Origin: Planctomycetota bacterium
Lineage (GTDB): Bacteria > Planctomycetota > Planctomycetia > Pirellulales > Lacipirellulaceae
Assembly: GCA_024278955.1 (NCBI GenBank)
Contig: JAJRSE010000124.1
Coordinates: forward strand, 1-64,000
Direction of reading: 5' to 3'
Length of the DNA stretch: 64,000 nucleotides
The notes below the pieces were generated by a model. That model was given only the letters and a program-made list of their open reading frames with translations. It had not been told where the DNA came from and made no database searches. Shown piece after piece: positions 7,668-16,640 of this stretch; positions within the stretch are counted from its first letter, which is position 1; the number at the start of each line of letters is the position of its first letter. The translations under genes were made by a program, and so were the position numbers.

Positions 7668-9170
7668 ATGCGACAGACTCTCCTGACAACCAAACCGAAT
7701 AGCGATACGGTGTTCCAATTGCCAACTTCGAGTACTTCGCCCCGTTATGCCATTGTGGGTGGCGGCATCAGTGGTCTCACAGCAGCCTTTCGGCTTACGC
7801 AGCTGGTTCCCAACGCTTCGGTCGAGGTGTTTGAAGCAAGCGAACGACTTGGAGGTATGCTTTGCACTTCTCAAGAAGACGGCTACTTGGTTGAACATGG
7901 GGCCGATAGCTTTCTAAAAAAGTTGCCCTGGGCAGTCGAACTTTGCGAAGAACTCGGAATCGCCGGCGACCTCTTGCCGACCAATCCCGTGGGACGCCGG
8001 GCGCTGGTGGTACGCGATGGCTCTTTGCACCCTGTGCCAGAAGGCTTTGTCGTTCTGAAACCTCATCGAATGCTGCCGATGCTGTTGACCCCACTTTTGA
8101 GCTGGAGAGGGAAACTGCGGTTGCTTCGGGAACGATGGATTGCATCTCCCAAGGAACTTGCGGAGGCCGATTACGACGAAAGTGTTGCCTCGTTTGCAAC
8201 GCGGCGGCTGGGTAGAGAAACCTTCGAGCGACTGGTCCAGCCGCTGTTGGCTGGCATCTATACGGCTGACCCGACTCGCCTAAGCCTTGCCGCCACGATG
8301 CCTGATGCGATCGAAGCCGAACGAGAACACGGCAGCATAACTCGGGCAATTCTTCACCAAGCAAATCAAAAAATCCCTCCCGGCGAGAAGGACGATTCGC
8401 AAGAAAGCGGCGTCCGGTATGCAAGCTTTGTCACTCCCCGCAACGGTTTAAGTCAGATGATCGATGCGCTTGCCAAGCGATTGACGGCAGAAAACCTCCA
8501 CCTCAACACCTTGGTTCAGAGTGTTACAAAAAACGAAAACCAGCAGTGGGTCGTGCAAAACAAAGATGGCACAGCACACGAACCCTATGATGGTGTGATT
8601 GTTGCGATACCAGCCCCCAGTGCGGCGCAGTTAATGGAACCCGTCGACACCGAGCTTGGCTGTCTGCTGCAGAAGATTACTTACGCAAGTAGCGCAATCG
8701 TTTGCATGCTGTTTCGGCGTGACCAAATTGCGCACGACCTCGATGGTTTCGGCTTTGTGGTGCCAGCGGTCGAAGGCAGCGACCTCATCGCTGCAAGTTT
8801 CTCAAGCGTCAAGTTCCCAGGCCGTGCGCCGGACGACCAAGTGCTGATACGCATATTCTTTGGCGGGGCACTCCAGGCCGAACTGGTTGATCTGCCTGAC
8901 GAAAAACTCCAAAGCATGGCCCGATCGGGTCTCGACGACCTCCTCGGTGTTACCGGCGAACCGTTAAAGGTGGATGTCGTACGGTGGCGGGAGAAAATGC
9001 CGCAGTATCATGTGGGGCATGTCCAGTTGGTCGATTCCATTGAGCAGCGAGTTGCTGATCTTGAGGGCCTAGAATTAGCAGGCAATGCCTATCGAGGCGT
9101 CGGGATCCCGCAGTGTGTGCGTAGTGGCAATGAGGCCGCACATCGGCTTGTCGCAAGCATTATCGATTGA
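7668..9170 (+). CDS. hemG: Protoporphyrinogen oxidase (FAD-dependent, HemG/HemY type)
   Basis: 500 residues. It oxidises protoporphyrinogen IX (or coproporphyrinogen III in the coproporphyrin branch) with FAD. Evidence: a Rossmann motif YAIVGGGISGLTAAFRL near residue 28, EVFEASERLGGM, the GADSFL segment, QPLLAGIYTADPTRLSL, RNGLSQMIDAL, and the C-terminal second FAD contact LAGNAYRGVGIPQCVRSGNEAA. All are conserved in PPOX enzymes and in the right order. The first 25 residues are an extension before the FAD domain. GGGAG-like sequence (GGGAG at 7661-7665) lies only 2 nt from the ATG, so the exact start is less sure. It follows the barrel gene by 12 nt and overlaps the 3' end of the next, convergent gene by 11 bp. 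Confidence 0.92.
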   Translation: MRQTLLTTKPNSDTVFQLPTSSTSPRYAIVGGGISGLTAAFRLTQLVPNASVEVFEASERLGGMLCTSQEDGYLVEHGADSFLKKLPWAVELCEELGIAGDLLPTNPVGRRALVVRDGSLHPVPEGFVVLKPHRMLPMLLTPLLSWRGKLRLLRERWIASPKELAEADYDESVASFATRRLGRETFERLVQPLLAGIYTADPTRLSLAATMPDAIEAEREHGSITRAILHQANQKIPPGEKDDSQESGVRYASFVTPRNGLSQMIDALAKRLTAENLHLNTLVQSVTKNENQQWVVQNKDGTAHEPYDGVIVAIPAPSAAQLMEPVDTELGCLLQKITYASSAIVCMLFRRDQIAHDLDGFGFVVPAVEGSDLIAASFSSVKFPGRAPDDQVLIRIFFGGALQAELVDLPDEKLQSMARSGLDDLLGVTGEPLKVDVVRWREKMPQYHVGHVQLVDSIEQRVADLEGLELAGNAYRGVGIPQCVRSGNEAAHRLVASIID

Positions 9171-9747
9171 TTCGCTCTTCCGCCTCTTCAAAATCAAGCC
9201 GCGTAGTAGCGTCGGTGTCTGATAATCGCAGTATTGCCTCGAAACGATCGTCTGTACGGGATGCAAAATCTGCGATAGCTTGACGAGGATCGCGAGCATA
9301 GTCCGCAGCAAACTGTTCGTTATTTTCGGCAGCAGAAAGCACCTTTCGGATGGCTGCCAGTGCGCGAAAATCGTCGGCTAGCCTGGGATCGCTAGCAAGT
9401 GCTGCTTCTAAAATTTGGCGTTGGGGCGAGGCAACCCCGTCTGCCTCTAGCGTCCCATCAAACTCCGAGACACGGAGACGCACCTCGCTGCCGAGCTGGA
9501 CTTTCGAGTCGGCTATCAACTTAGAGATACGCTGCTCGACATCCTTCTGCAAAGCTTCGGCACGCGATTGAAGATCTTCGATTTTTTCCGTTTCCGGCTT
9601 TGTCGTTGCGTCGGATTGCGATTCGAGGCGAAGAAGGGCAGCAAACGGAGAAGTCAGGGGCTTGCCGACATCAGCCACGGCGCGACCGACCGCACCCGCT
9701 GTCGAAGCGATTGAAGACGCCACAAGGCCTAGCAATATTGGTTCCAT
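9160..9747 (-). CDS. Hypothetical protein with a predicted coiled-coil region
   Basis: 195 residues, family not recognised. The N-terminus (MEPILLGLVASSIASTAGAV) is mildly hydrophobic and may be a membrane anchor or a poor signal sequence. Residues about 55-90 (KIEDLQSRAEALQKDVEQRI) look helical with heptad character. The C-terminal part, from DPRLADDF on, is helical and acidic. It is convergent with hemG, sharing 11 bp at the 3' ends. The 130 bp upstream contain nothing clear. Confidence 0.7.
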   Translation of the reverse strand: MEPILLGLVASSIASTAGAVGRAVADVGKPLTSPFAALLRLESQSDATTKPETEKIEDLQSRAEALQKDVEQRISKLIADSKVQLGSEVRLRVSEFDGTLEADGVASPQRQILEAALASDPRLADDFRALAAIRKVLSAAENNEQFAADYARDPRQAIADFASRTDDRFEAILRLSDTDATTRLDFEEAEERINR

Positions 9748-9876
9748 AGTCTTCCCTTCTCGCAGACATGCAGACGGACATTCCGCGCTGCTATTGTAGG
9801 AGATCGACCGTTGGCGTAGGTCGAGTTAGGAAAAATAGGCCGACTTTGCCGAGGGATGCTTGAGTGATAGCACCGA

Positions 9877-10980
9877 TTACTCAGACCACCGACTTGCTAG
9901 CAGATCGGCGGCAGCACGTTTGGCTAGTAACTCGCGATGGTCGACCACTTGCTGGTGGACAAAACGTAAGTCGCTATTGCTGAGACGCGAAAACGGAACA
10001 GCAACTTTTTTGCCATCGGTTTTCAAAAGGACCACGGTCTTCGCGGTCACACGATTAAACCTCGCTTCGCAACCAAAGCGAGCATCTCGGGAAGTCCACA
10101 GGCGAGTGGGCTGGCTCGCTAGTTGGCTTGCGTCATCGAACAGAGGCGATTCCTGCTGGCCAAACAAATCTTCGACCTTGCTAGCTCCGGAAGAGCTTGG
10201 TTCTTCGGTGTCCTCAGCTTCGGCTGGCGAGATGGGCTCTTCTTCGGGAGATTCTTCGATGGTCGCTGGAAAGAGGCTGTCGAGAGGATCGGTCTCGGCA
10301 GGTTGGTTTTCTTCTGGCGTTGGTTCGGAGGCTGGCTCGGGAGTTGGCTCATCGAAGAGCGAATCGGCTGCTGTGTTTTCTGTTGCTGCAGCCGGTTCGT
10401 CGAATAAGCCGTCAGCGGAATCTTTTTCCTCGGGAGCCACGACCGGCACAGATTCAGGTTCAGGTTCAGCGGCAGGAGCTGCTGGCTCGTCGAAGAGCGA
10501 ATCGACGCTCGGCTCGGAATTCGACTCGCTAGAAGCGGGCGTTTCGCTCTCAGGAATCGGCTGCGGGGCTACAGCAGGTTCAAAGGCTGGAGCGGGAACC
10601 GAGGCTGCTTCGGGCGTAGATTCAGAGACGGGCAACGGTGCCGGCGTAGGCTCGTTGAAGATTGCGCTCTCAAGCCCATCTTCTTTCGTGGCTGGCTGGT
10701 CAGTTGCCGCTTTTTGAGAAGCAACGGGTTCTCGCGTCGAAGATCCGCTTGGACTAGGTTGCGGCTCAAGAGAAGCCGGTATTGGAGCTTCTGGAGCCTC
10801 CTCAGCAGAGCAGCACTCCACCGGAGGACAGCACTCTACCGGGGGGCAAATCTCAATACATGCAGGCTGACAAGGGGGCCGGCAGCACAACGAGCGAAAA
10901 ATTCGCCCAGCGGATGCCGTGTCCACAGTCATACATGCGACCAACCAACCTGCAAGCAGGTAACGCGAAAACTTTTGCAT
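9877..10980 (-). CDS. Secreted low-complexity protein with a C-terminal SHD1-type domain
   Basis: About 367 residues. The ATG at 10980 is preferred (AAGG 8 nt upstream on the minus strand); a GTG at 10989 is three codons upstream. Order: signal peptide (MQKFSRYLLAGWLVACMTVD, then TASAG); a Cys/Pro-rich segment with CCRPPCQPAC and two PPVECC repeats; a long Pro/Glu/Ser-rich linker with repeated DSLFDEP-like units (about five); and, near residues 290-345, RLWTSRDARFGCEARFNR through VPFSRLSNSDLRFV. The last matches the SHD1-like domain seen many times in planctomycete secreted proteins (Trp start, basic residues, LS..D end), which may bind peptides or surfaces. The linker is probably unstructured. 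It probably sits in the periplasm or on the surface; partner unknown. Confidence 0.75.
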   Translation of the reverse strand: MQKFSRYLLAGWLVACMTVDTASAGRIFRSLCCRPPCQPACIEICPPVECCPPVECCSAEEAPEAPIPASLEPQPSPSGSSTREPVASQKAATDQPATKEDGLESAIFNEPTPAPLPVSESTPEAASVPAPAFEPAVAPQPIPESETPASSESNSEPSVDSLFDEPAAPAAEPEPESVPVVAPEEKDSADGLFDEPAAATENTAADSLFDEPTPEPASEPTPEENQPAETDPLDSLFPATIEESPEEEPISPAEAEDTEEPSSSGASKVEDLFGQQESPLFDDASQLASQPTRLWTSRDARFGCEARFNRVTAKTVVLLKTDGKKVAVPFSRLSNSDLRFVHQQVVDHRELLAKRAAADLLASRWSE

Positions 10981-11147
10981 CGTACTCACCTTTTCTCTGT
11001 TTCTCTGTCACTGCCCCCGGCCTCTCGTTCAGCGTTCCACCGCCGAAGGCTCTATCTTAGTTTCCTCTGAACGAAGAATCAACGACCCACTTTTTACGGC
11101 CAAGGCCATCACACGGCTCCTCGGAAAGAAACGCCGGCATGAGTTAT

Positions 11148-11969
11148 TTAGGGAGCTGCCGCTGGTATAAATGGGCCAAGTTCCTTGTAGGCATGATTCA
11201 AATAGCCTGCCACGCTGAGGTGCTTGACTTGAACCAATTTTTCTTCCATCCGATGCTGCGTCGCAGCGCTTTGCCAGCTCTGAGCAAAAGGGCCGAGGAG
11301 ATCGGCAGAGGGGCCATCGGTAATCAAATCGAGGGCACGCCGATAGAGTTTGGCTCCAGCCACATGCCAGCCCAATACCTGTGAAGCGTGGTCGAGAACT
11401 TTGCTGTCAACGCCACGGTCGTCAAGCTGTTTGATTTGATCTACTGCGCGTTGGTGTCCGACTTGACGGTGTTCGAGATGCTCGAACATTTGCCAGTTGC
11501 TGACATCCTTGCCTCTCAATTCTCGGCCTGCCAGTTCCTCCCCCACGCTCGCAGCAAGTACTTTCCAATACGCCTGAGTTGCTCTCGCTTGCTCAGCCTC
11601 GGTAAGCTCAAGGGGGTAAGCTGTCGACTCTTTGGTCGTGGTTTGATTTGAATCTACGGTCGTCGGCAATTCTGCCGTTTCTTGATTGCCTGTTTCACCG
11701 GGAGGGGAATCTGTTTTCTGGCTGTTGGTTGATTGTGTTTTGCCGCTTTTGAGTGCTTCTTCTTCGGATTCCGCAGGGGCGTCCTCCGACATCACTCCGC
11801 GTGCTCTCTCTAGCGTGTCAGTCGCCACGGCCTGTATGTCGATGCCAAGATACATCGCTCCCAAGAGCATCCCGCCGCCCATCGCAACAAAACAACCAAT
11901 GAATTCGACAATCGAAAGGCCTTGTCGTCGAACGCGACTACTATTTTTGTGGGTCAACCTAAATTGCAC
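11148..11969 (-). CDS. Protein with a prepilin-like N-terminus and helical C-terminal domain
   Basis: About 273 residues from a GTG at 11969, chosen because AGGA lies 7 nt upstream on the minus strand; an earlier GTG at 12032 lacks one. With this start the protein has a 17-residue, positively charged leader ending RVRRQG, then LSIVEFIGCFVAMGGGMLLG. That is the class III (type IV prepilin) pattern: Gly before the cut, hydrophobic +1, Glu at +5, then a long hydrophobic helix. After a Ser/Thr/Glu-rich linker, residues about 135-273 form an all-helical domain (LEHRQVGHQRAVDQIKQLDD, KVLDHASQVLGWHVAGAKLY) that is not recognised. No other pilus or secretion genes are adjacent, so a pseudopilin role is inference; a simple membrane anchor is the alternative. 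Confidence 0.6.
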   Translation of the reverse strand: MQFRLTHKNSSRVRRQGLSIVEFIGCFVAMGGGMLLGAMYLGIDIQAVATDTLERARGVMSEDAPAESEEEALKSGKTQSTNSQKTDSPPGETGNQETAELPTTVDSNQTTTKESTAYPLELTEAEQARATQAYWKVLAASVGEELAGRELRGKDVSNWQMFEHLEHRQVGHQRAVDQIKQLDDRGVDSKVLDHASQVLGWHVAGAKLYRRALDLITDGPSADLLGPFAQSWQSAATQHRMEEKLVQVKHLSVAGYLNHAYKELGPFIPAAAP

Positions 11970-12159
11970 GTCTGGTTCCTCGCTTATGCGAATCAGAATT
12001 TTATGGATCGGAGACTCAACAGCGCAAGGCACTTCGCCCAGGCTATCTCAGCCTACAAAGCATAGCTTCCCAGCGAGCCTGCCTTAGAGAAGTCGAGGAT
12101 TTCTTCTCTGGCTACTTCGCCACCTATCGGGCTGGGAAGGGTTCTAACAGATCTGCCGG

Positions 12160-14052
12160 TTAAGAAGGATTGTTCTTGGCTTGCCGCGAAGCGCGGCGGC
12201 GTTCGGCTTCGCTCAGGAGCATTTTTCGCATGCGGATTCCGCCAGGGGTAATCTCGACCAGCTCGTCCTCTTCGATGTATTCGAGGCAAGCTTCCAGCGA
12301 CATTTCTCGCATGGGCCGAACCTGGCTGTTGTCGTCCTTGCCCGAGGCTCGCATGTTGGTTAGCTTTTTGCCCTTCACGATGTTGACCTTCAGATCGCCA
12401 TCTCGGCAGTGCTCGCCGACCACTTGTCCTTCATAAATTTGGTCGCCCGGGCGGACAAAAAACTCGCCCCGGTCGTAAAGCATGTCTAAGGAGTAAGCCG
12501 TTACTTGGCCCGTTTCGTGGGCAACAAGGACGCCCGACTTACGCTGTGGCACATCTCCGCGTATGGGCTCGTAATCGATGAGAGTATGGTGCATGATCGC
12601 CTCGCCCTTGGTCGCGTTGAGCATTCGGCTTCGCAGCCCCATTAGCGATCGAGCTGGGATGGTAAATTCCATGTGAACGAAGCCCTCGCCAGCAGCCCGA
12701 CGGCTGATCTTAATCACCTGTGCCCGGCGATCGCCCAACAACGCCATGACAGAGCTTTCACACGATTCAGGACAATCGACCACCAGCTGCTCGATCGGTT
12801 CGCAACGCTCGCCATCGACCTCGCGATAAATCACTTGGGGCTTGCCTACGCAAAGTTCAAATCCTTCGCGTCGCATGTTTTCGATCAGGATTCCCAAATG
12901 CATCATTCCCCGACCCGAAACGCGAAACTGTTCTTGCGTCGGGCCAGGCCCAACTTGCAAGGCGACATTCGAGCGAAGCTCTTTCTGGAGCCGATCCGAA
13001 ATTTGCCGGCTGGTAAGAAACTTTCCTTCGCGTCCCGAGAACGGACCGCTGTTGACGCGAAATGTCATATGGAGCGTTGGGTCGTCGATCGACACTGCGG
13101 GAAGCGCTTCGGGGCAGGAAGGGTCGGTCACGGTATCACCGATTTCGATTGGTTCGAGACCCACCAGAGCGCAGAGATCGCCAGCTTCGATTTGTTCGAC
13201 TTCTTTACGATCGAGTCCGTCGAAAGCCAAGACTTGGGTAATTTTTCGCGTCGTGGCAACTCCATGACGATCGATCACGAGAACCGATTGGCGGCGGCTT
13301 ACCGTCCCCTGGCGAATTCGCCCAACGGCAATACGGCCTACGTAGTCGGAGTAGTCGAGCGTAGTAACTTGCATCCGCAGAGGCGACTCGGCAAGGCCTG
13401 CCTCGGGTGGCGGAACATGCTTCAAAATTGTTTCAAACAGCGGCTTGAAGTTGTCTCGGGGGCCATCCAGATCGAGCGAGGCCCACCCCTCCTTGGCCGA
13501 GGCGTAGATCGTGACAAAGTCGAGCATCTCGTCAGGAGCGTCTAGGTCGACCAGTAAATCGAAAACTTCGCTCACAACCTCGTCTGGACGCGCATCGGGA
13601 CGATCGATCTTGTTCACCACAACGATCGGCTTGAGGCCATGTTGAAGCGATTTTTGCAGAACAAAACGAGTCTGCGGCATCGGTCCTTCAAATGCGTCGA
13701 CGAGCAGAAGTGTCCCGCTGGCCATTCCCAACACACGCTCGACCTCGCCCCCAAAGTCAGCATGGCCAGGGGTGTCGATCAAATTGATCCGAAATTCGTC
13801 GCCATCATCCGACTGATAGCGTACAGCACAGTTTTTGCTGAAAATCGTGATCCCGCGTTCTCGCTCTAAGTCATCCGAGTCCAAAATCAAGTTGTGCTGA
13901 CCACCTGCGAGCTTCGAGAGGTCCTCTTCTCGAAATTGCCCCGATTGGTAAAGCAATTGATCGACGAGTGTCGTTTTCCCATGATCGACATGGGCAATAA
14001 TCGCGACGTTTCGCAATAGGGACGTTGAAGTAAGCGATTGAGCGACATTCAT
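12160..14052 (-). CDS. typA: Ribosome-associated GTPase TypA/BipA
   Basis: About 630 residues from the ATG at 14052 ([20 protein letters not shown]); an ORF start at 14124 would add 24 residues of no family character. Neither start has a clear Shine-Dalgarno. GTPase motifs: G1 [10 protein letters not shown]2 region [12 protein letters not shown]3 [15 protein letters not shown]4 NKIDR and G5 YASAKEGWA. The EF-G-like beta-barrel, domains III/V ([20 protein letters not shown]) and the C-terminal BipA domain ([30 protein letters not shown]-like [10 protein letters not shown]) follow. Length matches BipA (about 607). BipA acts on 50S assembly and stress adaptation. It is alone on its strand, with a long upstream region. 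Confidence 0.95.
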   Translation of the reverse strand: MNVAQSLTSTSLLRNVAIIAHVDHGKTTLVDQLLYQSGQFREEDLSKLAGGQHNLILDSDDLERERGITIFSKNCAVRYQSDDGDEFRINLIDTPGHADFGGEVERVLGMASGTLLLVDAFEGPMPQTRFVLQKSLQHGLKPIVVVNKIDRPDARPDEVVSEVFDLLVDLDAPDEMLDFVTIYASAKEGWASLDLDGPRDNFKPLFETILKHVPPPEAGLAESPLRMQVTTLDYSDYVGRIAVGRIRQGTVSRRQSVLVIDRHGVATTRKITQVLAFDGLDRKEVEQIEAGDLCALVGLEPIEIGDTVTDPSCPEALPAVSIDDPTLHMTFRVNSGPFSGREGKFLTSRQISDRLQKELRSNVALQVGPGPTQEQFRVSGRGMMHLGILIENMRREGFELCVGKPQVIYREVDGERCEPIEQLVVDCPESCESSVMALLGDRRAQVIKISRRAAGEGFVHMEFTIPARSLMGLRSRMLNATKGEAIMHHTLIDYEPIRGDVPQRKSGVLVAHETGQVTAYSLDMLYDRGEFFVRPGDQIYEGQVVGEHCRDGDLKVNIVKGKKLTNMRASGKDDNSQVRPMREMSLEACLEYIEEDELVEITPGGIRMRKMLLSEAERRRASRQAKNNPS

Positions 14053-14791
14053 GAATAGGGACTCAGAGAGAAATACTGGGGGAGAACGACTTGGGAAGGA
14101 CGGCAACTCGACTAATGAAGCCATAGCAGCAACAGCGTTTGAGGCTCGAAGCTACCTCTCTACGGCTTGCGGAACTACAGAATCTTGCAATTGTACCCTA
14201 TCAGGACCCGCCAGGGCAGCTCATTTCTTGCGATATCTGAGGCCAATCTCAACGATTCCCCACGAAAAACAGGAGCACATCATCGCCCGTCAGGACGATT
14301 GCCAAGGCGATATCTTGAACCGCCAAGTTCGCCAAGAACGACAAAAAAAGGAAGAAAACACGAGAAAGACCCTCGCGGGTGTTCTGCTTTCAGCACGTTT
14401 TGCCCCTGGAATGCCAGTACGGTGCCCCGAACATGTCCGCGTAACACGCTCGAAATGCCGGTATTTCTTGTTTTTTATTTCCTTGGCCCTCTTGGCGTCC
14501 TTGACGGTTTTTTTGACTTGGCAATCGCCTTGCCATCACTCGCCACCAGGTAGTTGCGAACCAGCTGGGGCGTGTTGTACAGGAATTGCCGACGAGCAGG
14601 CAAAGGTTCTTAGATTCCTCCCCGATTTCTGAATAGCTAGCTCACCATAAGCCTGCCAGCCAACCGATGCCAATGAATACCGACTACGTAAACTTGTTGG
14701 TCTGACGGTAGGGACGTATACTTTTGGCTAGAGGCTGGTGCCTGAGGAGGTGCCTTCTTCTCGGTAAACCCCACAAGGACTCAAACCCCTG
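14053..14791. other. Long intergenic region between typA and the PAS/GAF gene
   Basis: About 740 bp between divergent genes. It contains one dispersed repeat copy (14292-14530). No ORF with coding character was found. The 14640-14790 part, just before the PAS/GAF gene, carries no convincing promoter by eye. Confidence 0.5.
14292..14530. repeat. 239-bp dispersed intergenic repeat (full copy A)
   Basis: Begins AGGACGATTGCCAAGGCGAT and ends CTTGGCAATCGCCT, so the ends are imperfect inverted repeats. Its whole length aligns in reverse complement with 53139-53361: shared blocks include TTGAACCGCCAAGTTCGCCA, CTGCTTTCAGCACG and AATGCCAGTACGG. Partial copies lie at 1636-1722 and 50907-50965. The pattern suggests a MITE-like or REP-like family. 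Confidence 0.75.
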
Positions 14792-16600
14792 GTGATTCAG
14801 GGGCTACGTCCTCGAAGACTCGATGCTTGGAAATCCACGGTGCCCGAACCCATTGTGTCGCCTAGCAGCGGCCCCCAAAATCGCGAAGCCCCAACCACGT
14901 CGCCCAAGGTGCTCTACCTTGGTGGCTCGCACGGTGATCTTGCGGACGTGCGATCTCGACTAGGCAACGATGTCGAAGTCGTCGAAGTCGCGTCGCCAGT
15001 CAAGGCCCTCTCTCTGCTGGCAGGCGGGGAATTTGCTGCCGTCTACTGCGACTCCGATCATTTTTCGCAAGCCTCAGATGTTGGCAAGCTGCTTCGCCAT
15101 GATCGCATTCTGCAAGGTATGCCAAACGGGGTCGTGCTGCTGGACCGCGACTTTACGATTTTGTGGGGCAACGGCCGACTCTCTGAATGGTACAACCGAA
15201 AGGACGTGGTCGGCGAGAATTTCTACGACTTGTTAGGGGCTCCCGACCTACTAGGCCCCGAGTTCTGTCCTTTCCTTAGCGCGCTGTCGACCCGCGAGCC
15301 GAGTTCGTCGACGCTACGCTGTGCCGACAATCGTTTCTTCCGCGTCCATGCTGCCCCCGTCATTGAAGTTGGGCACAAGACTCCGCAAAGTCTTGTTGTG
15401 ACCGTCCACGAAGTGAGCGCAGAAATACAGCAGCAGCAAAAGCTGGCGGCTATTCATAAGGCGGGCATTGCGCTTGCCGACCTCACCACCGACGAAATCT
15501 CTTCCTACACCGTCGAACAACGCATCGAGTTGCTCAAATCAAATATCCTGCAATGTACAGAAGACATTTTGCAATTGGATGTCGTTGAGATCCGAATGCT
15601 CGATCAAGAGACCAAAGAGCTCAACCCGCTGCTGGCGGTCGGGATTTTACCCAACGCAGCAGGACGCCAACTGCGTGCCGAAACCGAAGGAAGCGGCGTC
15701 ACGGGTTTCGTCGCCGAGACGGGCAAAAGCTATATTTGTGCGCACACAATCGAAGACCCGCTTTATCTTGAAGGAGCCGAGGGGGCACGTAGCTCGCTTA
15801 CGGTTCCGCTTATGCTGCACGAACAAGTGATTGGTACGCTCAACATCGAGAGTCCCGAGGTCAATGCTTTTGACGAAAGCGACTTGCTGTTCTTAGAAAT
15901 TTTTGCCCGCGATCTCGCAGTCGCACTGAATACACTCGAATTGCTAGCCGCCGAGAAAGCAAGCACCGCAGCCGCGAGCGTTGAAGCAATTCACAGTGCT
16001 GTGGCATTGCCAATCGACGACATCCTCAACGATGCGGTCAACGTGATGGAGCGGTACATCGGCCACGAACCCGACGTGGTTCAGCGGCTGCAAAGCATTT
16101 TGCGTAACGCGCGCGACATCAAGCGAGTGATACAAAAAGTAGGGCAAAAGATGGCCCCGACCAAAGCCCAACCCAGCACAGTCGTCACAGAAGCTCGCCC
16201 GTTACTTGTGGGAAAACGCATCCTCGTTGTCGACGCAGATAACACCGTTCGCTCGGCAGCTCACGATCTGCTCGAGCGTTACCATTGCATCGTCGAGACG
16301 GCCCACGATGGCAACGAAGCGGGTTACATGGTTCGCAATCTCGAAGACAACTCGGCCTACGACGTCATCATTGCCGACGTGCGCCTCCCCGACATGAATG
16401 GCTACGAGTTGCTGATGAAGCTAACCGACCTGCTTGGGAAAGTCCCCATGGTCTTGATGGCCGGCTTCGGCTACGACCCAGATCACTCGATCGTCAAGTC
16501 GCGACAGGCCGGTTTGCGCAGTGTGTTGTACAAGCCTTTCCGTCTTGATCAGCTTGTGAGCACGATCGAAGAAGTCGTCTCCGGCAACGGGGCAGACTAG
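14792..16600 (+). CDS. PAS-GAF-receiver signalling protein without a kinase catalytic domain
   Basis: 602 residues from a GTG at 14792; a later GTG near 14840 is possible. Order: a degenerate receiver-like segment (KVLYLGGSHGDLADVRSRL to AAVYCDSDHFS, residues about 39-95); a PAS domain (GMPNGVVLLDRDFTILWGNG, about 110-200); a GAF domain (about 230-390, with GSGVTGFVAETGKSYIC and LTVPLMLHEQVIGTLNIESP); a helical linker (ILNDAVNVMERYIG) resembling a dimerisation helix but with no His-kinase ATPase after it; and a C-terminal receiver (GKRILVVDADNTVRSAAHDL; phospho-acceptor Asp in IIADVRLPD; Lys in YKPF). It should sense a small ligand or redox state and be phosphorylated by a separate kinase. 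The metallophosphoesterase gene starts 40 nt downstream. Confidence 0.8.
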   Translation: MIQGLRPRRLDAWKSTVPEPIVSPSSGPQNREAPTTSPKVLYLGGSHGDLADVRSRLGNDVEVVEVASPVKALSLLAGGEFAAVYCDSDHFSQASDVGKLLRHDRILQGMPNGVVLLDRDFTILWGNGRLSEWYNRKDVVGENFYDLLGAPDLLGPEFCPFLSALSTREPSSSTLRCADNRFFRVHAAPVIEVGHKTPQSLVVTVHEVSAEIQQQQKLAAIHKAGIALADLTTDEISSYTVEQRIELLKSNILQCTEDILQLDVVEIRMLDQETKELNPLLAVGILPNAAGRQLRAETEGSGVTGFVAETGKSYICAHTIEDPLYLEGAEGARSSLTVPLMLHEQVIGTLNIESPEVNAFDESDLLFLEIFARDLAVALNTLELLAAEKASTAAASVEAIHSAVALPIDDILNDAVNVMERYIGHEPDVVQRLQSILRNARDIKRVIQKVGQKMAPTKAQPSTVVTEARPLLVGKRILVVDADNTVRSAAHDLLERYHCIVETAHDGNEAGYMVRNLEDNSAYDVIIADVRLPDMNGYELLMKLTDLLGKVPMVLMAGFGYDPDHSIVKSRQAGLRSVLYKPFRLDQLVSTIEEVVSGNGAD

Positions 16601-16640
16601 CTCGGCTTCGTCATTCCTACTTTTAGATCGATTGTTCCTA

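Noticed and set aside
9860-10717. Long open reading frame opposite the SHD1 protein gene
   Set aside because: Ser/Gly-rich shadow of the low-complexity linker; the opposite strand has a signal peptide, Shine-Dalgarno and a domain.
14640-14790. A tRNA or structured RNA before the PAS/GAF gene
   Set aside because: Short inverted repeats around CCCCTGGTGATTCAGGGG form only one hairpin at the start codon, with no cloverleaf.
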